36,363 bases of DNA from positions 1 through 36,363 of the forward strand of contig CAIPOF010000071.1 of the NCBI GenBank assembly GCA_903866605.1, given 5' to 3'. Below the pieces are notes generated by a model that made no database searches, was not told the DNA's origin, and saw only the letters and a list, made by a program, of their open reading frames with translations. The translations under genes and the position numbers were made by a program. This document shows, piece by piece, positions 16,822 through 24,354 of the stretch (its first letter is position 1; every line of letters starts with the position of its first letter). The stretch comes from an uncultured bacterium. GTDB lineage: Bacteria; Patescibacteriota; Saccharimonadia; Saccharimonadales; Saccharimonadaceae.

Positions 16822-17922
16822 ATGGGACGCTATGAAATCGGCCTGGCAACACCCGAGGAAGATGAACAGCTTATGGCCATTCAGGCCATGCCGATGGAGG
16901 GATCAATCAAGATTTCCTACCAGAGGCAGCCGAGCATATTCACTTCCATCGGTTTGCTGGGGCATCACAGCGACATCATGGTCATGCGAGACACCAAGAA
17001 GGACCAGATCGCTGGTTTTGGCGTACGGTCCATCAAAAGGGCCTACGTCAACGGAGAGCTGTCTGATGTAGGCTATCTAAACGGCCTCCGTTCACGCGAA
17101 GAGTACCGTGGTTCGGTGTTATTGGCTCGTGCGTATAGGTATCTTCGTGAGCTGCACGACCAGTCACCAATGCCGATGTACTTTACGACCATTATCGAGG
17201 GTAACGAAGTCGCACTGTCCGCCTTAACAGGCGGCAAGGCAGGGCTTCCTCGCTACCAAGATATTGGAAGATATACAACCTATGCGCTGAAGGCGTCTCG
17301 TGGTCACAGTCGTGATCATGGGATCACCATCGTCAAGGGCTGTAGTGATCGGCTCCCTGAAATCGTAGAGTTCTTAAATCAAGAGAGCTCACGCTTTCAG
17401 TTCGGCGCCCATTACGACACCCTGGAACTACAAGAAAGCGCGCAATATCGCGGCCTATCGATGGACGACGTTTACGTCGCCTACGACAATGGCTCGTGCG
17501 TAGGAGTTTTGGCAGTGTGGGACCAGAACTTCTGCAAGCAGAACGTTGTCAGTGGGTATGCCGACAGAACCAATAAGTACCGCCGGGTTTACAACTTGGT
17601 GGCGCGAATTGGTCAAAACCCTCAACTTCCACCGGTGGGCGCAAAGATCTCCCTCAGCTATATTGCCATGCTGGCGGTTCAGGATGATGATAAAGTCGTC
17701 TTCGAATCACTGCTTGACAAAGTCCGGGGGTCTAACCGCAATCGGGGGAATGACTATGTGCTAGTCGGAATGCATGAGGATAATCCTCTGTCGTCCGTGC
17801 TTCAAAAACTCCATCCGATTACCTACCATAGCCGTTTTTTCACGGTCTTTTGGGAGGATGGTCGGCAGTTTTACGAAGCGCTTGACGGGAGGACTCCGCA
17901 TGTCGAAGTCTCAAGCATGTAA
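16822..17922 (+). CDS. GNAT-like acyltransferase family protein
   Basis: MGRYEIGLATPEEDEQLMAIQAMPMEGSIKISYQRQPS...DVGYLNGLRSREEYRGSVLLARAYRYLRELH; GNAT-like N-terminal half; coupled to upstream genes. Confidence 0.6.
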   Translation: MGRYEIGLATPEEDEQLMAIQAMPMEGSIKISYQRQPSIFTSIGLLGHHSDIMVMRDTKKDQIAGFGVRSIKRAYVNGELSDVGYLNGLRSREEYRGSVLLARAYRYLRELHDQSPMPMYFTTIIEGNEVALSALTGGKAGLPRYQDIGRYTTYALKASRGHSRDHGITIVKGCSDRLPEIVEFLNQESSRFQFGAHYDTLELQESAQYRGLSMDDVYVAYDNGSCVGVLAVWDQNFCKQNVVSGYADRTNKYRRVYNLVARIGQNPQLPPVGAKISLSYIAMLAVQDDDKVVFESLLDKVRGSNRNRGNDYVLVGMHEDNPLSSVLQKLHPITYHSRFFTVFWEDGRQFYEALDGRTPHVEVSSM

Positions 17923-17934
17923 GCGAGGTGGAAG

Positions 17935-18651
17935 GTGAACAAGCTAACGGGGCGTATCATCCCTATTTCGGAACTCTCTCAAGGGGATACCGTCACGATG
18001 TGGCGGTTGATGCAACGGTTCTACAAGCATGTCAGTTGGGCCATCTTCACGAAAGATTTGGCAGAGAAGGATTCTGTCATTTTGCTTCGTGAAGTGGCCA
18101 CGGGCGACATCAAGGGCTTCTCGACGACGATGATTATCCAGACTGAGGTCGATGGCGTACAAATCGCCGCCGTCTTCTCTGGGGACACTATCATCGACAA
18201 GGAATTCTGGGGTGAGCTGGTTTTGGCCAAGCTCATGATCCAGTACCAACTCGAAGTTCTCGAGAGGTTCCAAGACCGAAACGTCTACTGGTTCCTGATT
18301 TCAAAGGGATACAAGACGTATCGGTATCTGCCGCTGTACTTCTGCAAGTTCTACCCGAGTTACTGCGAAGACACCCCTGCTTTCGAGCAGAGTGTCATCA
18401 ATGAGCTCTCTAGGCTGAAGTTCGGTGACTGCTACGACGAATCGAGAGGTTTGATCGTTTTCGATGAACCCTCGGAATGTCTGAGGCCCGACGTTGCCCA
18501 GATTGATGACAAGTCGATGAAGAACCCTCATGTCCAGTACTTCGCCAAGAAGAACCCTGGACATCGTGAAGGTGACGAATTAGCGTGTCTGGCTCGAATC
18601 GCGCCGGACAACTTCAATCGGGCGTTCCTAAGGACGGTGAAGCAAGAATGA
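17935..18651 (+). CDS. Hypothetical protein, possibly acyltransferase-fold (GTG start)
   Basis: 238 aa in the operon; GTG at 17935 preceded by gaggtggaag. Confidence 0.6.
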   Translation: MNKLTGRIIPISELSQGDTVTMWRLMQRFYKHVSWAIFTKDLAEKDSVILLREVATGDIKGFSTTMIIQTEVDGVQIAAVFSGDTIIDKEFWGELVLAKLMIQYQLEVLERFQDRNVYWFLISKGYKTYRYLPLYFCKFYPSYCEDTPAFEQSVINELSRLKFGDCYDESRGLIVFDEPSECLRPDVAQIDDKSMKNPHVQYFAKKNPGHREGDELACLARIAPDNFNRAFLRTVKQE

Positions 18652-20354
18652 AACGAGCGGGAATTCTCCTAGCTAACGTTATCTGGATTGCTTCCTGCTT
18701 TTCGGGCTGGTTGCTTTTCAGACTTGCCAGTCTTTTTCCTGGAAAGATTCAGGAAAACGTTCTGCGCAAGATCTTAGGGCTGAATCAGGAAACTGAGTTC
18801 GGCCGAAACCACAATTTCGACAGGATCAAGAGCATTTCGGATTTTCGTCGATTAGTTCCGGTCGGGGACTACGGTTCTCACAAGAACTACATCACGGAGA
18901 TCATGGGCGGTAAAGAGAACGTGTTGGTCGGCGAAGATATTCAGGTGTTGATGCCAACCAGCGGTTCTACTGGGGGTGTTAAGTACATTCCCTACACCGC
19001 TTCGCTCCAACGTCAGTTCCGTGCTGGAATCTCTCCGTGGCTGTTTTCGCTATACCTTCGGAATCCAAGGCTCTTTCTGGGCACTGCCTACTGGTCAATC
19101 ACACCGGCGGGAAGTAAACAGGAGGAAACACCTTCTGGAATCCAAGTCGGTTACCAAAGCGACGGAGAGTATCTGGGCAAGACTGCCCAGCTGGTTCTAA
19201 ACGCCGTTATGAACGCTCCAAGCGAAATCGGACAAATCTCGGAAATGGATAACGTGTTCTACGCGACGCTACTATTCCTACTCCGAGACAAAGACCTTGC
19301 ACTGATTTCGGTCTGGAGCCCGACGTTCCTTACGGTGCTTCTTGATCGATTTACAGAGTGGGGAGGGTCAATTGTAGCCGACATCGAGTCTGGCACAGTT
19401 AACCTCCCCATCAAAGGAGATCAAGCAGTTGCCGAGAAACTGAAGGCAAAGACTTTCCCTGATCCAAAACGGGCAAGTGAAATTCGGACTAGGACATCAG
19501 TCTCTGGCCGAAAAATGGAGTGGACATTACTATGGCCCAAACTAAGAGTAATAAGCTGTTGGGCCGACGGAAGCTCCGAGAACTATTTGCCCGGGTTGCA
19601 ATCACGTTTTCCAACGGTCTCAATACAACCCAAAGGCCTGTTGTCAACAGAGGGGATAGTTTCTTTCCCTCTCTGCGATGAGCCTGGTGCGGTACCGTCT
19701 ATCAGATCCCATTTCTACGAGTTCTTAGAAGTCGGAACCAGCGCGGTTCCAAAACTTCTGATTGAGCTCGAGGTCGATGGGATATATGAGGTGGTACTGA
19801 CCACTAGTGGGGGACTGTATCGTTACCGAACAAGCGATCTCGTTGAGGTCGTAGATATTCGGCGCGGTATTCCCAGACTAAGGTTTGTTGGACGAATCGG
19901 CAACGTCTCTGACCTGTTCGGTGAGAAACTTCACGAAGAACAGATTATTGAGGCGATGTCGGCTATAACTGTTCGGCAAAGGTCAAGACTGTCCTTCTGG
20001 ATGGTTGCGCCTGATAAAGAGTGCTCAGGGGAAACCCACTACACCCTCTTTATCAAGCCGGCAGATCCTGACGGTACAGACGGATGCCGTGAGATTGCTG
20101 ACGAACTCGAACGCAGTCTTCTCGTTAATCCCCACTACAAGTATGCGAGAGAGCTTGGCCAGCTCTCGAGCCTACGTGCTGTTCTAGTCGAAGAAGACTA
20201 TCTTCGACGCTACACCGAAGGGTGTGTCCAACTGGGCCAGAGACTCGGGGACGTCAAGTTGACGTTTCTGAGGAAAGAATTCGGCTGGACGGAAAGGTTC
20301 CAGGAACCAATCACAACTGAGTCCGCAGTGTCCTCACCCCGACGCTGCACATAG
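18648..20354 (+). CDS. GH3-family acyl-acid amido synthetase-like protein
   Basis: MPTSGSTGGVKYIPYT adenylation motif, TEFGRNHNFDRIKSISDFRRLVPVGDY, EGIVSFPL, GLYRYRTSDLVEVV, FVGRIGNVSDLFGEKLHE. ATGA overlap puts the start at 18648 rather than 18585. Confidence 0.85.
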   Translation: MKRAGILLANVIWIASCFSGWLLFRLASLFPGKIQENVLRKILGLNQETEFGRNHNFDRIKSISDFRRLVPVGDYGSHKNYITEIMGGKENVLVGEDIQVLMPTSGSTGGVKYIPYTASLQRQFRAGISPWLFSLYLRNPRLFLGTAYWSITPAGSKQEETPSGIQVGYQSDGEYLGKTAQLVLNAVMNAPSEIGQISEMDNVFYATLLFLLRDKDLALISVWSPTFLTVLLDRFTEWGGSIVADIESGTVNLPIKGDQAVAEKLKAKTFPDPKRASEIRTRTSVSGRKMEWTLLWPKLRVISCWADGSSENYLPGLQSRFPTVSIQPKGLLSTEGIVSFPLCDEPGAVPSIRSHFYEFLEVGTSAVPKLLIELEVDGIYEVVLTTSGGLYRYRTSDLVEVVDIRRGIPRLRFVGRIGNVSDLFGEKLHEEQIIEAMSAITVRQRSRLSFWMVAPDKECSGETHYTLFIKPADPDGTDGCREIADELERSLLVNPHYKYARELGQLSSLRAVLVEEDYLRRYTEGCVQLGQRLGDVKLTFLRKEFGWTERFQEPITTESAVSSPRRCT

Positions 20355-20392
20355 CCTCCGACGCTGCAAAGCGTCGGAGGCTCTACTTTTTT
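20353..20392 (+). terminator. Rho-independent terminator of the GC-rich operon
   Basis: Perfect 13-bp stem AGCCTCCGACGCT-GCAA-AGCGTCGGAGGCT with GNRA tetraloop, then ctacTTTTTT. Confidence 0.93.
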
Positions 20393-20578
20393 GTGGATTA
20401 ACCTAGTGTTCTTGCCGTTGGATTATCGGCTCAGGGTATGACCTAAGCAAGGCTATAACTTCGTCAACCACAGCGTACTAAATCGACATTATAAAAAATC
20501 ACTCTTTGAACTCGGTTCTAATATTTTAGACACAAGTCTCTACTGTAAACTTTTCAAAAGCGGTATAATATATTCAAT

Positions 20579-20791
20579 ATGTCATCCAAGCTAAGCAGTT
20601 ACATTGGTCGCCAGCTCCAGCTAGCGCGACAAAAGAAAGGGCTCACACAAGCTGAGGTTGCAGGGCATGCAGGCACAACTGTCAATCACTACGCCAAGAT
20701 TGAGCGTGGCGAAGTAGTGCCATCACTTAAAACGTTAGAGAAGATAGTCAAAGCTCTCGGTGTGAAGTCGTCGGACGTTTTGTCTTTTTAG
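20579..20791 (+). CDS. XRE-family helix-turn-helix regulator
   Basis: IGRQLQLARQKKGLTQAEVAGHAGTTVNHYAKIERGEVVPSLKTLEKIVKALGV. Confidence 0.93.
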   Translation: MSSKLSSYIGRQLQLARQKKGLTQAEVAGHAGTTVNHYAKIERGEVVPSLKTLEKIVKALGVKSSDVLSF

Positions 20792-21015
20792 TCTTTTGGT
20801 GACTGGTTGTATTGATCGATAAACTTTTCAAAATCCAGCTTGGATGAGTCAGCCATAGTCTTGGCGACACTTTGCATTCGCTTCAGTAATCCAATCGCAT
20901 ATTCGCGATTAGCATTGTTTGGATCTTTGTATTTCAAATAATTGATAGTCTTCTCAATAACCCCTTCATTTTCTGCGAGGTTGCGGTCATTGAAATCAGT
21001 ATTTTCGTCTAGCAT
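20788..21015 (-). CDS. Hypothetical protein (75 aa)
   Basis: Overlaps the end of the PLD-like gene in an operon-like arrangement. Confidence 0.5.
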   Translation of the reverse strand: MLDENTDFNDRNLAENEGVIEKTINYLKYKDPNNANREYAIGLLKRMQSVAKTMADSSKLDFEKFIDQYNQSPKD

Positions 21016-21448
21016 ATTTCTTCACGCCAATAAAATTAATCAGTATCTTGGCTTCTACGGATGATACCACTCTTCTCATTATCTCACAACTGTTACTGAA
21101 TGATAGGAAGTTGAGGCTACCCTCATAAAACACTTCTCGGTCAAGGATGACCAGTTTACGGTGATGGTTAGTGGTATAAAGAACCGTGATGCCTAAATCT
21201 TGCATCACCTCAATAGCATTTAGTGCTTGATGGTAGTAATCGCCATCGTGTTCTATAGGATTGCGTGTATTCACGATGATAGTAACGTTACGTTTCCGTA
21301 AGCTAGCTAAAATAGGCAACAGGGCGTTCGTGCGTCTCGTAGTGATAAATGGACTTTCTATGATTAACTCTTGCTTGCAGTACTTCAAATCGCGTTCAAA
21401 AGCATCATAAAACGTATTCTGGTCGTAGAGTTGGGAGGATTTAAACAT
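20996..21448 (-). CDS. Phospholipase D-like domain protein
   Basis: QELIIESPFITTRRTNALLPILASLRKRNVTIIVNTRNP...HHRKLVILDREVFYEGSLNFLS (HxK-type motif). ATG at 21448 couples to the upstream TAA. Confidence 0.7.
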   Translation of the reverse strand: MFKSSQLYDQNTFYDAFERDLKYCKQELIIESPFITTRRTNALLPILASLRKRNVTIIVNTRNPIEHDGDYYHQALNAIEVMQDLGITVLYTTNHHRKLVILDREVFYEGSLNFLSFSNSCEIMRRVVSSVEAKILINFIGVKKYARRKY

Positions 21449-21581
21449 CTTTCTCCTCCAAATCAGCAAGGTAAACTTCGCCGTTTCGGTATTCTACGCC
21501 TAGTTCAACCAGTTTGGTGTATAGGGATATTAAATCATCAATCAACTTATGTGTAGTTTGGTGTTTCAGAAAAGTATACGC
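21441..21581 (-). pseudogene. 46-codon 3' ORF fragment truncated at an att-like core; predicted C-terminal extension of the recombinase in the circular form
   Basis: AYTFLKHQTTHKLIDDLISLYTKLVELGVEYRNGEVYLADLEEKDV* directly follows TTT GGA GGG CCA (FGGP), in the same frame as the recombinase FGGP at 7872-7883. Confidence 0.55.
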
Positions 21582-21582
21582 T

Positions 21583-21593
21583 GGCCCTCCAAA
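21583..21593 (+). repeat. att-like core GGCCCTCCAAA
   Basis: Exact 11-mer; shares 13 bp (CTGGCCCTCCAAA) with the tRNA-Lys site. Confidence 0.85.
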
Positions 21594-21605
21594 CCGGTTA
21601 TGCTT

Positions 21606-21635
21606 AAAACAGAGATATAATATCTCTGTTTTTTT
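21606..21635 (+). terminator. Terminator directly after core
   Basis: AACAGAGATA-TAA-TATCTCTGTT then T-run. Confidence 0.9.
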
Positions 21636-21649
21636 GTTACAATCTATGT

Positions 21650-22048
21650 ATGGACATACTGAAACAAGTATCGACTCTAAGATTACCATCAGGACAATAT
21701 GCAATTTTTGGTAGCGGGCCAATGGCGTTACATGGAATAAGAGAATCACGTGATATTGATTTGATAGTTACAACTAATCTATATAATGAGTTACATCGTT
21801 CAGGATGGCAAGAAGAAGGAAGCGGGAGCAAAAAACATTTAGTAAGAGATAATATTGAAATATTTAGTAGTTGGGATTTTGATAACTATCATCCAATTCC
21901 CAAACAATTGATTAATGAAGCAGAAATAATAGATGGCGTAGCCGTTGTTCAATTGTCTGAAGTTATGAAATGGAAAAATGCATTTGGTAGAGAAAAAGAT
22001 TTAGCGGATATTAAACTAATTCAGGATTATTTACTGACCGAAAAATAG
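21650..22048 (+). CDS. Nucleotidyltransferase-like cassette protein (132 aa)
   Basis: YAIFGSGPMALHGIRESRDIDLIVTTNLYNEL...VVQLSEVMKWKNAFGREKDLADIKLIQDYL; GSG..A..G.R...DID.. pattern. Confidence 0.7.
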   Translation: MDILKQVSTLRLPSGQYAIFGSGPMALHGIRESRDIDLIVTTNLYNELHRSGWQEEGSGSKKHLVRDNIEIFSSWDFDNYHPIPKQLINEAEIIDGVAVVQLSEVMKWKNAFGREKDLADIKLIQDYLLTEK

Positions 22049-22078
22049 TTCCAATAGACTCTACTACGGCCCTCCAAA
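22045..22078 (+). repeat. att-like site: ATAGTTCCAATAG-N10-GGCCCTCCAAA
   Basis: Same arm and same 23-nt spacing to the core as at 22518 and 24067. Confidence 0.85.
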
Positions 22079-22090
22079 TTGGTTATGCTT

Positions 22091-22119
22091 AAAACAGAGA
22101 TGATTTGTCTCTGTTTTTT
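22091..22119 (+). terminator. Terminator directly after core
   Basis: AAACAGAGA-TGATTTG-TCTCTGTTTTTT. Confidence 0.85.
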
Positions 22120-22177
22120 GTTAGCAATTTGAGCTCAATTTGTGGTATTGTGTAGATACATATAATAAGGAGCAAAC

Positions 22178-22480
22178 ATGGGTACTGATGGCGAAAATGG
22201 AGTATATGATTGGCAAAAGGAAGGCGATATTGTTGGCGAACCTCAAAAGTTGCCAGAGTTAGAAGAATCTGTTGAAACTTTCGAATCAAAAATAGATGCG
22301 ATGCTTACCAATTGCGTTAATAATCCTGACTATAGTGATTGGCCAAGCGACTATACTGAAGCAGTAAACACTTGGGGCTTGGAATGTTCGGAAGACGATG
22401 TCTATAGTTCTCTTAAAAGACTAGCGGCACAAGGTGTAATTGAATGGAAAGTTGATCATTACGAACCTAAAACAAACTAA
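22178..22480 (+). CDS. Hypothetical cassette protein (100 aa, acidic)
   Basis: aaGGAGcaaac SD-like sequence upstream of ATG; sole ORF between two cores. Confidence 0.65.
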   Translation: MGTDGENGVYDWQKEGDIVGEPQKLPELEESVETFESKIDAMLTNCVNNPDYSDWPSDYTEAVNTWGLECSEDDVYSSLKRLAAQGVIEWKVDHYEPKTN

Positions 22481-22517
22481 AGCTAATCAATTTAACTCAA
22501 TCGAAAAGTTGCGGACT

Positions 22518-22551
22518 ATAGTTCCAATAGCCAACAATATGGCCCTCCAAA
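22518..22551 (+). repeat. att-like site: ATAGTTCCAATAG-N10-GGCCCTCCAAA
   Basis: Shared arm and core. Confidence 0.85.
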
Positions 22552-22562
22552 CTAGTTTTGAT

Positions 22563-22590
22563 TAAAAAAGACCTTTTCTAAGGCCTTTTT
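22563..22590 (+). terminator. Terminator directly after core
   Basis: AAAAAAGACCTT-TTCT-AAGGCCTTTTT. Confidence 0.8.
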
Positions 22591-22604
22591 GTTATTATAG
22601 GATA

Positions 22605-23081
22605 GTGCAAAATATAATTAAATACAGGTCATATCAAACCTCTAATTTCCAAGACTTATTAGAATTTTTGTCTACTGTAGAAAAAGATTTTTATCCACCG
22701 CTATCAAAACGAACTACTTTAAGAAATTATTTACTAAGTGATCTAGTAGAAAATAGCTATACTTATTTAGCTTTATGCAATGATTCAATAATTGGGTTTA
22801 TTAATCTTCAAATTAATGAACCAGCAAAAAATGATACTAATATAAATACTGTTGCCATTCACCCAAAATTTAGAAAAATGGGGATTGCTACACAATTAAT
22901 GGGGAATGTAATTAATTTTGCCAAGACTAATGGCTTTGGATGTATAAAAACAAGAACCTGGTCCATAAATAATTCTGGACTTGGATTATATAAGAAGTTT
23001 GGATTCGAAGTAGATTACATAGTAAAAAATGATAGAGAAAATAATGTTGACAGCATTTATTTAGTCAATAAATTCACTTGA
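22605..23081 (+). CDS. GNAT family N-acetyltransferase (GTG start)
   Basis: SIIGFINLQINEPAKNDTNINTVAIHPKFRKMGIATQLMGNVINFAKTNGFGCIKTRTWSINNSGLGLYKKFGFE. Confidence 0.88.
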   Translation: MQNIIKYRSYQTSNFQDLLEFLSTVEKDFYPPLSKRTTLRNYLLSDLVENSYTYLALCNDSIIGFINLQINEPAKNDTNINTVAIHPKFRKMGIATQLMGNVINFAKTNGFGCIKTRTWSINNSGLGLYKKFGFEVDYIVKNDRENNVDSIYLVNKFT

Positions 23082-23157
23082 TATCTAGTTGAGATTAGCT
23101 TGATGATTGCTCTCCATCTTATTTTTGCTAATATATATGGTTGAGTTATAATAAAAA

Positions 23158-24009
23158 TTGATGACTTGGTTCTATTACACTTTACTTGCTGTTTTTTCAT
23201 ACTCTTTATACTACCTTTTCTCAAGAGTTTTTTTGAAATCTAAAGACAGCAACGTAGTCACTTATGCGATTTTATTTAATTTTGTATGTGCAACAATTTT
23301 AACGGTTTTAGCTGTTAGCAGGGGATTCGAATCATTAGACATTAAGAAATATGCCCCTAATCTTATATTAATGGCTATATTGTACGCTGCTGCTCAAATA
23401 TTAATTTTCAAAGCTTCCAAATTGATTGAAGCTTCAGAATTGATAATTCTATCCGCGACTCGTGTATTGTGGACAATTGCTGGGGCTATGTTACTGCTGG
23501 GGGAAAGTTTTAACCTACAAAAAGCAGTTGGAGTATTTTTAATAATTTTTGCAGTTATATTTGTATCCTACAAGAAAAAACGCATGAAGCTAAATTGTGG
23601 CCATTGGTATGCAATACTGGCTGGATTTTGTTTAGGTATAGGTTTTGTTAATGATGCATATATACTTCAACATTCTGATGCAATGTCATACGGAGCAATA
23701 GTTTTTATATTGCCTTTGGTTTTAACGTTAATTGTCTATTCTTCGTCTTTGAATAAATTAAAAAAAGAAGTTACTGTAAAGTTGCTTTTCAAAAACTTGT
23801 TGCTGGGTGTTGTCTATTCAATCGGTGTTATTTCTTCATATCTTGCATATCAGAACGGGGGCAATGCGTCACAAATTGTTCCTATAGGACAATCAGTAGT
23901 AATCATAACCGTTATTTTAGCTGCGATTTTTTTGGGTGAGAGAAACAGTTTGCTTAAAAAGTTTGTAGCCGCTGGGTTTGTTACTATAGGTGTCTTTCTA
24001 ATTAAATAA
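23158..24009 (+). CDS. EamA/DMT-family transporter
   Basis: About ten hydrophobic segments; terminal VPIGQSVVIITVILAAIFLGERNSLLKKFVAAGFVTIGVFLI. Confidence 0.85.
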   Translation: MMTWFYYTLLAVFSYSLYYLFSRVFLKSKDSNVVTYAILFNFVCATILTVLAVSRGFESLDIKKYAPNLILMAILYAAAQILIFKASKLIEASELIILSATRVLWTIAGAMLLLGESFNLQKAVGVFLIIFAVIFVSYKKKRMKLNCGHWYAILAGFCLGIGFVNDAYILQHSDAMSYGAIVFILPLVLTLIVYSSSLNKLKKEVTVKLLFKNLLLGVVYSIGVISSYLAYQNGGNASQIVPIGQSVVIITVILAAIFLGERNSLLKKFVAAGFVTIGVFLIK

Positions 24010-24066
24010 CACAACCGATACTGTCTACATAGTTATTTAATATATTGCCTTCGATTATCATGAGAC

Positions 24067-24100
24067 ATAGTTGCGATTAATTCTAAGATGGCCCTCCAAA
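24067..24100 (+). repeat. att-like site: ATAGTTGCGATTA-N10-GGCCCTCCAAA
   Basis: Diverged arm with the same spacing, exact core. Confidence 0.8.
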
Positions 24101-24138
24101 TAATAAACTCCTATCTACGGTAGGAGTTTATTATTTGG
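24096..24138. repeat. Perfect 18-bp inverted repeat, 7-nt loop, overlapping the att core
   Basis: CCAAATAATAAACTCCTA-TCTACGG-TAGGAGTTTATTATTTGG. Confidence 0.92.
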
Positions 24139-24170
24139 AAGTGCTCAGTTGAACCTTGAATCCTCGACTG

Positions 24171-24287
24171 TCGGGGGTGAGAACTGCCAGTCGGCAGTTT
24201 GCAAGGCCGGAAGCCGGATGACGAACGTCACCGACTGAGGCGGGGTCGCGGAATTTTCTGAAAGAAAATATCTGTGACCAAGTCCCA
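24171..24287 (+). ncRNA. Structured RNA-like element, copy 2, running into the tRNA-Lys 3' end
   Basis: GGGGGTGAGAACTGCC...GGCAGTTTGCAAGGCCGGAAGCCGGATGACGAACGTCACCGACTGAGGCGGGGTCGCGGAATTTTCTGAAAGAAAATATCTGTGACCAAGTCCC; near-identical to 7650-7766. Confidence 0.55.
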
Positions 24288-24301
24288 CCTGGCCCTCCAA
24301 A
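24282..24301 (+). repeat. tRNA-Lys 3'-end duplication containing the GGCCCTCCAAA core (24291-24301)
   Basis: CCCACCTGGCCCTCCAAA identical to the tRNA-Lys 3' end, within a longer match AAGTCCCACCTGGCCCTCCAAA. Confidence 0.85.
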
Positions 24302-24354
24302 TTCATTAAATCTGTATAGATTTAATCGAAATTTTATAAGGTATAATAGATATT

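Noticed and set aside
21441-21749. Full 102-aa ORF across the 21583 core as a native gene
   Set aside because: Its N-terminal half lies antisense to a cassette terminator and the nucleotidyltransferase-like gene; only the part 3' of the core appears original.
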